Below are positions 54,146 to 62,703 of a stretch of DNA of 64,000 bases, one piece after another. How positions within the stretch are numbered: position 1 is the first letter of the stretch; every line of letters begins with the position of its first letter. The translations under genes were made by a program, and so were the position numbers. Under the pieces are notes generated by a model. That model was not told the DNA's origin and did not search any database. It worked only from the letters and a program-made list of their open reading frames with translations. Origin of the DNA: CAXMST01 sp038206985 (lineage in GTDB: Bacteria; Actinomycetota; Thermoleophilia; Solirubrobacterales; 70-9); assembly GCA_038206985.1 (NCBI GenBank), contig JBBRAH010000001.1, forward strand, positions 124,001-188,000. The letters are read 5' to 3'.

Positions 54146-56476
54146 GTGGCGGCTGAATCGAGGATCGAGGGAGCCGGGGTGCTGGATGCGGCACCGCCGG
54201 AGTTCGATGCGGCCGACGGCGCCGAGATCGCCGCGAGTTGCTTCGGCTTTCGCGGCAGCTCAACGGGCCTGCCGAGCGAGCGGGACCAGAACTTCCTGCT
54301 GAGCGCGGAGGATGGCGGCAAGGCGATTCTGAAGATCTCCAACGCCTCCGAGCAGGTCGAGGTCGTCGAGATGGAGATCGCCGCGGCGCTCCACGCCAAG
54401 CGGGTGGACCCGGATCTGCCGATCGCGATGCCTTGGCGCCCGCCGGACGCCGCCGCCTCGGGAGCAGCAGCCCATCACGTCAGCTTCGAGGGCCCAGGTG
54501 GCGACCGGCACCTGATCCGCGTCTACGACTTCATGCCGGGTGCCCCTCTGACCGATCCGCTGAGCCTCGATCACGATGCGCTCTGGGAGTTCGGGCGGGT
54601 TCTGGCGCGACTCGGGAAGGCGCTCCGCGGCTTCTTCCACCCCGCGGCCGGGCGCCCGTTGCTTTGGGACATCCAGCACGCCGCTGAGCTGCGACCCCTG
54701 GCCGTGAAGGTCGCCGACCCCGAGCGCCGCGCCCTGCTCGGCCGCGCCCTGGACGGCTTCGAGGAGCGCGTGCTTCCCCGCTGGCCGCTGCTCCGCTCGC
54801 AGGTGATCCACGGCGACCTCAGTATCGACAACGTGACGCTCGACGGGGAGCAGCGGATAAGCGGCATCATCGACTTCGGGGACATGAGCCACACCGCGCT
54901 CATGGCCGACATCACCTCGGCCTGGGCCTCGGTGGTCTGGAGCCATCGCGGCGAGAAGCTCTACCGTGCCGCAGCGGCGCTCCTGGACGGGTACCGCACG
55001 GTGACGCCGCTGGAGGAGATCGAGCTCGAGATGCTCGCCGATCTGTTCGCCGCACGGGCCGCCGCGTCCGCCGCGATCTCCGCGGTCCGCGTCGCCGAGC
55101 ACCCCGATAACACCTACATCGCGGCTTTTGACACCAACGCCTGGCCGCTGCTGGAGCTGCTCGACGAGCTCGGGCCCGAGGAGGCCGCGCGGCGCTTCGG
55201 CGCCCGCTCATACTCGAGCTCTGCATCGATCGATGAACTACTCGAGCGCCGCGTCCGCAACCTCGGGCCGGCGCTCATGGCCCCCACCTACTCGCGGCCG
55301 CTGCACCTCGTCCGGGGCGAGGGCGTGTGGATGTCGGACCCCGAAGGCCGACGCTACCTCGACGCCTACAACAACGTTCCCGTGGTGGGGCACTCGCACC
55401 CGCGGGTCCTCGAGGCCCTTGCCCGGCAGGCTCGCACCTTGAATACCAACATGCGCTACCTGCACGAGGCGGTGCTCGAGCTCGCGGAGCGGGTGGTGGA
55501 CTCCATGCCCGCGGATTCCGGCCTCGACACGGTGATGTTCGTCAACTCCGGCAGCGAGGCCAACGACCTCGCCTGGCGCATCGCCACCGCCCACAGTGGC
55601 GACACGGGCGGCCTGGCCTCCGACTACGCCTACCACGGAATCAGCTCCGTGATCGCCGACCTCTCCCCGGAGGGCTCGAGTGCACCAATGCCGGCCAACG
55701 TCGATCGCTTCCCGCCGCCCGACGCCGAGGGCAAGCGGCCGGCCGGCGGCTTCGAGGCAGCGCTGCAGCGGCTCGACGATCGCGGAGTGCGCCTCGCGGC
55801 GGTGCTCGTGGACGGCTACTTCACCAGCGACGGGGTCTACCCACCGAGCAGTACCTATCTGGAGGAGATCGTCCGCCTCACCCACGAGGCCGGAGCGCTC
55901 TATGTCGCCGACGAGGTCCAGGCTGGACATGGCCGCAGCGGCGAGCACCTCTGGTCGTTCGCCGCCTCCGGCATCCGACCGGACATCGTGACGTTGGGCA
56001 AACCAATGGGGAATGGGTATCCGGTCGCAGCGCTCGTGACCCGCAGGGAGATCGTCGAGGGCCTCTCCCACCTGCGCGAGTTCTTCAGCACCTTTGGCGG
56101 CAACCCGCCCGCCGCTGTGACAGCGCTGACGGTCCTCGATGTGATCGAGGACGAGCAGTTGGTGGCGCGTGCCGCCGAGGTCGGAGCGATCCTGCGAGAC
56201 GGGATCACGGGTCTGGCCCACAGCCATCCCGCGATCGGCGCAGTGCGCGGCTGGGGTCAGATGACCGGGGTGGAGATCGCCACGGGGGATGGATCGACCC
56301 CCGACCCGGAGCTTGCCGACCGCATCAAAAACGGCCTGCGTGAACAAGGCGTGCTCGTCGGGACCACCGGGCCGGCGGACAACGTGCTGAAGGTGCGTCC
56401 GCCGCTCGTCTTCGGGGCGGGACACGCCGAGATCTTGCTCGCTGCCCTCGGCGCCGTGCTCAGCGAACTCAGCTGA
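54146..56476 (+). CDS. Fusion of APH-type kinase and class III aminotransferase-fold enzyme
   Basis: 776 aa from GTG. Residues about 30-330 are an aminoglycoside-phosphotransferase/choline-kinase fold: ILKISNASEQVEVVEMEIAAAL, VIHGDLSIDNVTLDG (catalytic HGD at 222-224) and GIIDFGDMSHT (metal DFG-like). Residues about 370-776 are a PLP enzyme of class III: MWMSDPEGRRYLDAYNNVPVVGHSHP-type segment, FVNSGSEANDLAWRIA, VADEVQAGHGRSG and the PLP lysine at K619 in TLGKPMGNGYPVAALV. In animals, related separate enzymes phosphorylate hydroxylysine or ethanolamine and then eliminate phosphate (PHYKPL/ETNPPL). A bacterial one-chain kinase plus phospho-lyase is a reasonable guess. Confidence 0.88.
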   Translation: MAAESRIEGAGVLDAAPPEFDAADGAEIAASCFGFRGSSTGLPSERDQNFLLSAEDGGKAILKISNASEQVEVVEMEIAAALHAKRVDPDLPIAMPWRPPDAAASGAAAHHVSFEGPGGDRHLIRVYDFMPGAPLTDPLSLDHDALWEFGRVLARLGKALRGFFHPAAGRPLLWDIQHAAELRPLAVKVADPERRALLGRALDGFEERVLPRWPLLRSQVIHGDLSIDNVTLDGEQRISGIIDFGDMSHTALMADITSAWASVVWSHRGEKLYRAAAALLDGYRTVTPLEEIELEMLADLFAARAAASAAISAVRVAEHPDNTYIAAFDTNAWPLLELLDELGPEEAARRFGARSYSSSASIDELLERRVRNLGPALMAPTYSRPLHLVRGEGVWMSDPEGRRYLDAYNNVPVVGHSHPRVLEALARQARTLNTNMRYLHEAVLELAERVVDSMPADSGLDTVMFVNSGSEANDLAWRIATAHSGDTGGLASDYAYHGISSVIADLSPEGSSAPMPANVDRFPPPDAEGKRPAGGFEAALQRLDDRGVRLAAVLVDGYFTSDGVYPPSSTYLEEIVRLTHEAGALYVADEVQAGHGRSGEHLWSFAASGIRPDIVTLGKPMGNGYPVAALVTRREIVEGLSHLREFFSTFGGNPPAAVTALTVLDVIEDEQLVARAAEVGAILRDGITGLAHSHPAIGAVRGWGQMTGVEIATGDGSTPDPELADRIKNGLREQGVLVGTTGPADNVLKVRPPLVFGAGHAEILLAALGAVLSELS

Positions 56477-56514
56477 ACGCTCGGCCGGCGATCGCGCCCC
56501 CGAGCGGGGACCGA

Positions 56515-56520
56515 TACTCT
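56515..56520 (+). promoter_or_regulatory. Possible -10 before the cupin gene
   Basis: TACTCT, 9 nt before the ATG at 56530. Confidence 0.3.
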
Positions 56521-56529
56521 GAGGCCCCG

Positions 56530-56862
56530 ATGGATCGGGTCATCCCCCTCGAGAGTCTCAGTTTCAGTCCGACTGCCTCGCTGTTCGAGGGTGGCGAGGA
56601 TGTCGATGTCTCGATCTTCGTGACCACCTACGCCCAAGGACAGGGCGTCGGGCTTCACCTGCACCCCTACCCGGAGGTCTTCGTCGTCGAGACCGGTACC
56701 GCACTGTTCACAGTCGGTGCTGAGAAGCTGACCGTCGCTGCCGGGAACATCGTCACCGTCCCGGCCGAGACCCCACACGCGTTCGAGGGTGCGGGCGAGG
56801 ATCAGCTACGCGTGGTCAGCGTCCATCCGAAGGGTGTAATCGAGCAGACGTTCCTCGGTTAG
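56530..56862 (+). CDS. Single-domain cupin protein
   Basis: 110 aa, one cupin barrel. Metal-site motif 1: GVGLHLHPYPEVFVVETGTALFTVG (H-x-H, then E), motif 2: VTVPAETPHAFEGAGED (H). All metal ligands are there, so a metal-bound form is likely. Cupins of this size act as isomerases, dioxygenases or sensors; nothing decides which. It sits between the fusion enzyme and the P450, same strand, 53 bp after the former. Confidence 0.85.
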   Translation: MDRVIPLESLSFSPTASLFEGGEDVDVSIFVTTYAQGQGVGLHLHPYPEVFVVETGTALFTVGAEKLTVAAGNIVTVPAETPHAFEGAGEDQLRVVSVHPKGVIEQTFLG

Positions 56863-56916
56863 TCCGGCGGCCATGCGAGCAGCCAAGCAGCGACAACGCC
56901 CGTAAAAGGCGCATGA

Positions 56917-56922
56917 TACATT
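56917..56922 (+). promoter_or_regulatory. -10 box of the P450-TetR operon
   Basis: TACATT exactly 6 nt before the ATG at 56929 (predicted leaderless). An imperfect inverted repeat covers it (TACAT 56917-56921, ATGTA 56933-56937; also ATAC/GTAT), a place where the TetR protein of the same operon might bind. Confidence 0.45.
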
Positions 56923-56928
56923 CTGCGT

Positions 56929-58305
56929 ATGGATGTAACAACCATGCCAGGACCGGCTGAGCCGTCGGTCGCCCAGGCGGTGCGCTGGGCGACCACCCAG
57001 CACCGCTTCTTCAACGAGAACGTCGAGCGCTACGGCTCCCCCTTTCGGATGCGGCTTCCGTTCGTCTACCGCTCGGGCGTGGTCGTCTTCGCGACCCGCT
57101 CCGCTGCCAAGCAGATCCTCCGCATGCCCGCCGAGCAGGCACGCGGCGGCGAGGCCTACGCAATACTGAGCGAGTCGAGCGGCCCGACCTCGGTGATCGT
57201 CCGCGACGGCGCCGAGCACCTGCGCCTCCGAAAGCTACTGCTGCCGCCGCTGCATGGCGAGCGACTCCAGCAGTGGGCCGGGTTCGTGGAGGAACTGACG
57301 CTGGCCGACATGGCGGGCTGGCCCGAGGGAGAACCGTTCCAGCTGCGACCAATTGCCGAGCGGATCACGATGACCGTGATCACGCGGATCATTTTCGGGG
57401 TCCGGGACTCCGCGCGCGAAGCCGAGCTTCGCCGGCTGCTACCGGTTCTTTTCGACATCCCGCCGCTGGCGGCGCCTGGCTACTTCACGCGGCTCGCCCG
57501 CGTCGATCTGGGACCGCTCAGCCCCTGGGGCAACTTCCGCCGCAGGCGGGACCGGATCGATGCGCTGATCGCCAGCGAGATCGCCGAGCGCCGCGCCGAA
57601 CCCACGCGATCGGCTGCCGGCGGCGATGCCAACAGCCGGGACATGCTCTCGATGCTGCTCGACGCACGCGACGAAGCGGGCGAACCGCTGAGCGATCGTG
57701 AGCTGCGCGATCAGCTCGTCACGATGCTCGTCGCCGGACACGAGACGACCGCGACTTCGCTGGCCTGGGCGCTGGAGCGCCTGCTGCGGACTCCCGAGGT
57801 GCTCGAGCACCTGCTCGCCTCGCTCGAGGCCGGCGAGACCGGCTATCTCGACGCTGTGATCAAGGAGACCTTGCGGATCCGTCCGGTAGTTGCCCAGATA
57901 GGGCGCGTGATCGCCACCGAGAGCGTGATCGACGGCTGGCGCGTGCCGGCCGGCACGATGGTGATGGTCCCGTTGACCGTGCTCCACACCGACCCCACGG
58001 CCTTCCCCGATCCCGATGCCTTTCGTCCCGAGCGTTTCCTCGGCGAAGAGGATCCGGGCGAGTACGCCTGGCTGCCCTTCGGGGGCGGTGTCAAGCGCTG
58101 CCCGGGTGCGAGCCTGGCGCTCCTGGAGATGCGTGCGGTGCTGAAGACGATCCTGCTCAATGCTCGCCTGGCGCCCGACCGCCCCGAGCCCGAAGGCCAG
58201 CGCGTGCGAGGGATCACGCTCATCCCCGATCGGGGGGGCCGAGTGGTCCTGACGCAGCGACTCGACCGACAGACCGGCTTCGAGCCCGCCGAGGGAGCAG
58301 CGTGA
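56929..58305 (+). CDS. Cytochrome P450
   Basis: 458 aa soluble P450. I-helix oxygen site MLVAGHETTATSLAWALERLL (near residue 269), K-helix IKETLRIRPVV (ExxR), and the heme loop FGGGVKRCPGASLALLEMR with Cys391. Family is close to CYP110/CYP135-138-like actinobacterial enzymes acting on lipids or terpenoids, but this is only a style match. It has no ferredoxin gene nearby. The stop overlaps the TetR start (GTGA). Confidence 0.95.
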   Translation: MDVTTMPGPAEPSVAQAVRWATTQHRFFNENVERYGSPFRMRLPFVYRSGVVVFATRSAAKQILRMPAEQARGGEAYAILSESSGPTSVIVRDGAEHLRLRKLLLPPLHGERLQQWAGFVEELTLADMAGWPEGEPFQLRPIAERITMTVITRIIFGVRDSAREAELRRLLPVLFDIPPLAAPGYFTRLARVDLGPLSPWGNFRRRRDRIDALIASEIAERRAEPTRSAAGGDANSRDMLSMLLDARDEAGEPLSDRELRDQLVTMLVAGHETTATSLAWALERLLRTPEVLEHLLASLEAGETGYLDAVIKETLRIRPVVAQIGRVIATESVIDGWRVPAGTMVMVPLTVLHTDPTAFPDPDAFRPERFLGEEDPGEYAWLPFGGGVKRCPGASLALLEMRAVLKTILLNARLAPDRPEPEGQRVRGITLIPDRGGRVVLTQRLDRQTGFEPAEGAA

Positions 58306-58943
58306 GCGGCGTTCTCGACTCGATCCGCGAGACGGAGGCAGTGGAGCCCGAGCCCGATCCGACCACGACCACGGTGCTCGATGCCGCGCTCCGCCAGTTC
58401 GAGCTCTTCGGACTCGGGCACTCGACGGTCGAGGACATCGCCAAGCGCGCCCAGCTCGCGCGGGTCACGATCTATCGTCGATTCCCGACCAAGGACCGGC
58501 TGATCGAGGCCGTGATCCTGCGGGATCTGGGGCGCTTCCTCAACGACCTCGATGCTCTGGTCGAGCCGCTCGAGGATCCCGAGGAGCGGATCATCGAGGG
58601 CTTCCTCTTCACGCTCGACGCAGCGCGCTCCCACGTCCTGCTCCAGCGACTGCTTGAGTCCGAGCCGGAGACGCTGCTTCCACATCTGACCACCGACGGC
58701 GCCCCGTTCATCGCGAGTGCCCGCGAGTTCCTCGCCGCCCGCCTCGCTGGTGAGCAGGCCGGGAATCGAACCGCGCAGGAGCTCGCGACGCAGGCGGAGA
58801 TCGTCGTCCGGCTGATCCTCTCCTTCCTGCTGACCCCCGATGCTCCGATCGATCTCGACGACCCGGCTCAGGCCCGCAGCTTCGCGCGCCGCTACGTCGG
58901 ACCGATCCTGCGAGGCGGCGACCCGCCGCCGGCGAAGGGTTAG
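58302..58943 (+). CDS. TetR/AcrR family regulator
   Basis: 213 aa from GTG. N-terminal helix-turn-helix at about 20-65: VLDAALRQFELFGLGHSTVEDIAKRAQLARVTIYRRFPTKDRLIEAVIL. The C-terminal ligand domain is helical and diverged. TetR proteins usually repress their own operon until a small ligand binds; with P450 coupled upstream and a monooxygenase downstream, the ligand may be their substrate. Its TAG stop is the beginning of the -10 for the next gene. Confidence 0.92.
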   Translation: MSGVLDSIRETEAVEPEPDPTTTTVLDAALRQFELFGLGHSTVEDIAKRAQLARVTIYRRFPTKDRLIEAVILRDLGRFLNDLDALVEPLEDPEERIIEGFLFTLDAARSHVLLQRLLESEPETLLPHLTTDGAPFIASAREFLAARLAGEQAGNRTAQELATQAEIVVRLILSFLLTPDAPIDLDDPAQARSFARRYVGPILRGGDPPPAKG

Positions 58944-58946
58944 GCT
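58941..58946 (+). promoter_or_regulatory. -10 box overlapping the TetR stop codon
   Basis: TAGGCT, of which TAG is the stop codon of the TetR gene, exactly 6 nt before the ATG at 58953. Confidence 0.45.
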
Positions 58947-58952
58947 CGGCTG

Positions 58953-60494
58953 ATGGCCGCCTCGCAGACGATCCCGAGCCCCGACCACGAGGTCGCAATC
59001 GTGGGCGCCGGCTTTTCGGGAATCGGCGCCGCGATCACGCTCGAGCGGGCAGGAATCGACGACTACGCCGTGCTCGAGGCCGGCGAGGGGGTCGGGGGCG
59101 CCTGGCACTGGAACACGTATCCCGGCGTGGCTGTCGACATCCCCTCGTTCAGCTACCAGTTCTCGTTCGCCAAGCGCGCCGACTGGTCGCGGGTCTATGC
59201 CCGGGGAGGCGAGCTCAAGCGCTACGCGGAGGACCTCGTCGACGAACATGGACTGCGCTCGCGGATCCGGTTCAACAGGAAGGTCGTCGCCGCGAACTTC
59301 GATCAGGACGCGCACCTGTGGCGGCTCGAGACCGAGGGTGGCGACCAGCTCAGCGCCCGCTTCGTGATCGCGGCCACGGGCGTCTTCAGCCAGCCCAAGC
59401 TGCCCGAGATTCCCGGCATCACGGACTTCGCCGGACCCACCTTGCATACCGCCCGCTGGGACCATGGGCTCGAACTCGCCGGTAAGCGCGTCGGGGTGAT
59501 CGGCACTGGCGCCTCCGCTGTGCAGTTGGTGCCTTCGATCGCCCCCGAGGTCGAGGCGCTGACCGTCTTCCAGCGCACTCCGATCTGGTGCCTCCCCAAG
59601 CCCGACGGACCGATTGACGGCCGCGGTCGCTGGCTCCTGAAAAACCTTCCCGGCGCCCAGCTCGCGAGCCGGCTCGCGAGCCAGCTCTTCGTCGAGCTCA
59701 CCTTCCCCCTGCCGGCTCACTTCGACGGGGTGGTCCCACTGAGCAAGCGCGGCGAGAGCATCGGCCGTCGCTTCCTCCGCGAGCAGGTCGAGGATCCGGA
59801 GGTTCGTGCGAAGCTCACGCCGGGCTATGGGCTCGGCTGCAAGCGCCCCGGATTCTCGAACGAGTATCTGGCGAGCTTCAACCGCGACAACGTGAAGCTC
59901 GAGACGGATGGGGTCGAGTCCGTCGCAGCCGGCGGCGTGCGTACCGCCGCAGGCCGGCTGCACGAGCTCGACGTCCTGGTCTGTGCCACCGGTTTCAAGG
60001 TCTTTGACGAGGACAACATGCCCCCCTACCCGGTCACAGGCAGGAACGGAGTCGAGCTGGGCCAGTGGTGGGCCGAGAACCGCTTCCAGGCCTACGAGGG
60101 TGTCAGCGTCCCGGGTTTTCCGAACCTGTTCACGATTCTCGGGCCGTACGGCTACAACGGCGCCTCCTATTTCCAGCTGATCGAGACCCAGATGCGCCAC
60201 ATCTGCCGCTGCCTGGTGCGGGCCCGGAGCAAGCGCGCCACGCTGGTCGAGGTGAAGCGCGACGCCAACCAGCGCTATCTCGAGCAGATGCTCGGTCGCC
60301 GCGACAAGCAGATCTTCTTCCAGGGCACCTGCGACGGCACCAACAGCTACTACTTCGATCGCCACGGCGACGTCCCGTTCCGCGCCAGCCCGAGTATCGA
60401 GACGCACTGGCGCAGCGCTCGCTTCGATCTCGCCGACTACCGCTACGCGCAGCTCGTGGCGCAGCCCTCCGCACCGCAATCCCTGGCCGCCTAG
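58953..60494 (+). CDS. Flavin-containing monooxygenase, Baeyer-Villiger type
   Basis: 513 aa. FAD loop VAIVGAGFSGIGAAITLERAG near residues 12-30, the Baeyer-Villiger fingerprint FAGPTLHTARWD at 159-170 (FxGxxxHxxxW), and the NADPH loop VGVIGTGASAVQLVPSIA after it. The C-terminal part has CATGFKVFDEDNMPPYP, as in class B enzymes. These oxidise ketones to esters or lactones. Together with the P450 it may degrade a hydrophobic ring compound. Confidence 0.93.
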   Translation: MAASQTIPSPDHEVAIVGAGFSGIGAAITLERAGIDDYAVLEAGEGVGGAWHWNTYPGVAVDIPSFSYQFSFAKRADWSRVYARGGELKRYAEDLVDEHGLRSRIRFNRKVVAANFDQDAHLWRLETEGGDQLSARFVIAATGVFSQPKLPEIPGITDFAGPTLHTARWDHGLELAGKRVGVIGTGASAVQLVPSIAPEVEALTVFQRTPIWCLPKPDGPIDGRGRWLLKNLPGAQLASRLASQLFVELTFPLPAHFDGVVPLSKRGESIGRRFLREQVEDPEVRAKLTPGYGLGCKRPGFSNEYLASFNRDNVKLETDGVESVAAGGVRTAAGRLHELDVLVCATGFKVFDEDNMPPYPVTGRNGVELGQWWAENRFQAYEGVSVPGFPNLFTILGPYGYNGASYFQLIETQMRHICRCLVRARSKRATLVEVKRDANQRYLEQMLGRRDKQIFFQGTCDGTNSYYFDRHGDVPFRASPSIETHWRSARFDLADYRYAQLVAQPSAPQSLAA

Positions 60495-60497
60495 GTT
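60492..60497 (+). promoter_or_regulatory. -10 box overlapping the monooxygenase stop codon
   Basis: TAGGTT, of which TAG is the stop codon of the previous gene, 7 nt before ATG 60505. Confidence 0.4.
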
Positions 60498-60504
60498 CCT
60501 GCGC

Positions 60505-62703
60505 ATGCCCGATCCCAGACCGCGGAGATGTCGGCAGCTGCTCGTCGGGGTGACCTCACTCGCCCTGGTTGCGCTGTCCGCGCCCAGTGCCGGGGCGGCG
60601 GAATGCTTGACGCCGGTCGCCTCCGACGGCAACGAGGCACCCTGCAACCCCTACCTGTCCTCGCCGTCATGGGCGGAGTCGCACCGCAACTCCTACGCCC
60701 AGGCCTCCTCCCCCTTCCCCGGTCCGCAACCCGGCGACGAAGTGAGCTACGAGCACCATCGCGGTGTCCTCGGCGCCCCGGTGATCAACAACTTCACCGA
60801 GCCCTATGCCGACGGTGGTCGGGCCGTCTGGTTCAGCTCCGTCTCCTTCCCGGACGGCGAGTCCGTCTACAAGGCCGACTTCGAGACCGGCGAGATCATC
60901 GACATCGAGAGCAAGGCAACCCGCGGCGAGGCGACCGATCCCAACAGCGGAGGTGTCAGCGGCGCCTACAGCATCCTCGACGCCCAGAACCGGTTGATCG
61001 TCGGACGCGAGCGCAAGCTCGACGTCTTCCAGGACAAGGTTGAGGGAGACCGCTTCTCGCCGATCGAGCGCAGCAAGGTCTTCACCTTCCCGGACGAGGT
61101 CTTCTGCGGCTCCAGGGACAAGATGGTCGGTCTGACGATGCTCTGGGACGGGACGATCGCCTTCGCGACCGAGCTCGGTGTGGTCGGGACCGTGCCGGGC
61201 GAACCGGCGCAGATGAAGGCGAAGAGCATCCGCTCGATCTCGCTCAACGGATCCTCATGCCAGGGGGCGAGCGCGGACGACGACAACCTCGACGTGGTCT
61301 CGAACTCGATCGCGGCCGACGAGAATGGCGGGATCTACGTCGTCACGTCCAGGGCGACGTACAAGTTCCGCTGGGACGGATCGGACGTCGAGCAGGTGTG
61401 GCGTGGCTCCTACAACAGTGGTCAGAGCAGCGGCGTGCGATTGGGCGACGGCTCCGGTTCGACCCCGAGCCTGATGGGGACGGCGACAGGCGACGACCGC
61501 TTCGTGGTGATCACCGACGGCCAGGAGCTGATGCACCTGGTGCTGATGTGGCGCGACCGCATCCCCGCGGACTGGAAGGGCCTGCCCGGCCGACCGCGGC
61601 GGATCGCATGCGAGATCCCGGTGAGCTTCGGTGACCCAAACGCCACCGAGTCCCTCTCGGAGCAGTCGGTGTTGGTGCGCGGCCATTCGGCGGTCGTCGT
61701 CAACAACAAGCTCAAGAACGAGGACTCGTTCGCCAACCTCCCTCCCAACGCGCGGATCATCGCCGCTGCGCTGGCGGGCCAGGACCCCGCGAACGCGCCC
61801 TACGGGCTCGAGCGCTTCGACTGGAATCAGCGCAAGAACAAGTGCTCTTCGCGCTGGGCCAATCAAGAGGTCTCGATCCCCAATGGGATCCCCAGCATGT
61901 CGACCGCGACCGGGCTGATCTACGGGATCGGGCAGCGCGACGGTGTCTGGGGACTCGAGGGAATCGACTTCGAGACGGGTGAGTCGAAGCTCCGCGTCGA
62001 GAGCTCGGCGGACGTCACCGACAACAGCGTCTACGCCGCCACCACGGTCGCTCCCGATGGCGTGATCTGGACGGGGACCTTCCTCGGCTACACGATCTTC
62101 CGGCCTGCGAAGGCCGAGCCAGCACCCGAATCCCTCGATCTGGAGTCGCTCAAGCGCTGCCGCGCCTCGGCTCCGCGGCCCCTGGTCGGTACCGATGACG
62201 GCGAGGTGATCAGGGGGACCTCGAGCGTCGACGCGATCCTGGCGCGAGAGGGGCCCGACACGCTGATCGGCCGACCCGGCGACGACTGCCTCTACAGCGG
62301 CGGCGATCAGGACATAGCCCGGGGCAAGCGCGGAGACGATCTGCTTTTCGGCGGCCGTGGCCGGGACTCATTGACCGGGAACGGGGGCGACGATCGGGCC
62401 TTCGGCGGGCCGGCGAGGGACCGGATCCGCGGCGGCGCCGGCAACGATGCCTTGAAGGGCCGGAGCGGACCTGACACCCTGAACGGCGGCAGGGGGTCCG
62501 ATCTGCTGGTCGGTTCAGCCGGACGCGATCGGCTCAGGGGCGGAGGCGGCATGGACGAGCTGCGTGGTGGCAGCGGCTCCGACGTATTGCGAGGCGGTGG
62601 AGGCGGTGGCCTGCTCGACTGCGGCGCGGGTCGAGACAAGGCGATCGTCGCCTCAGGCGCCCCGACCAGGCTCCGTCAATGTGAGCGCGTGATCCGCCGG
62701 TAG
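60505..62703 (+). CDS. Secreted protein with C-terminal RTX-like calcium repeats
   Basis: 732 aa. Signal peptide 1-32 (MPDPRPRRCRQLLVGVTSLALVALSAPSAGAAEC). Residues about 35-540 are a large domain with propeller-like repeats (VWFSSVSFPDGESVYKADFETGEIID, GIYVVTSRATYKFRWDG, GVIWTGTFLGYTIF), unassigned. Residues about 570-725 carry glycine-rich nonapeptides: GDDLLFGGRGRDSLTG, GNDALKGRSGPDTLNGG, GSDLLVGSAGRDRLRGG, GSDVLRGGGG. They bind calcium in RTX/hemolysin-type proteins. The end overlaps the convergent PAP2 gene by 51 bp. Function unknown. Confidence 0.82.
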   Translation: MPDPRPRRCRQLLVGVTSLALVALSAPSAGAAECLTPVASDGNEAPCNPYLSSPSWAESHRNSYAQASSPFPGPQPGDEVSYEHHRGVLGAPVINNFTEPYADGGRAVWFSSVSFPDGESVYKADFETGEIIDIESKATRGEATDPNSGGVSGAYSILDAQNRLIVGRERKLDVFQDKVEGDRFSPIERSKVFTFPDEVFCGSRDKMVGLTMLWDGTIAFATELGVVGTVPGEPAQMKAKSIRSISLNGSSCQGASADDDNLDVVSNSIAADENGGIYVVTSRATYKFRWDGSDVEQVWRGSYNSGQSSGVRLGDGSGSTPSLMGTATGDDRFVVITDGQELMHLVLMWRDRIPADWKGLPGRPRRIACEIPVSFGDPNATESLSEQSVLVRGHSAVVVNNKLKNEDSFANLPPNARIIAAALAGQDPANAPYGLERFDWNQRKNKCSSRWANQEVSIPNGIPSMSTATGLIYGIGQRDGVWGLEGIDFETGESKLRVESSADVTDNSVYAATTVAPDGVIWTGTFLGYTIFRPAKAEPAPESLDLESLKRCRASAPRPLVGTDDGEVIRGTSSVDAILAREGPDTLIGRPGDDCLYSGGDQDIARGKRGDDLLFGGRGRDSLTGNGGDDRAFGGPARDRIRGGAGNDALKGRSGPDTLNGGRGSDLLVGSAGRDRLRGGGGMDELRGGSGSDVLRGGGGGGLLDCGAGRDKAIVASGAPTRLRQCERVIRR

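Noticed and set aside
57843..60647. 934-codon open frame on the minus strand
   Set aside because: It lies antisense to three well-supported genes (P450, TetR, monooxygenase); its protein has no motifs and the bias of GC-rich codons explains the lack of stops.
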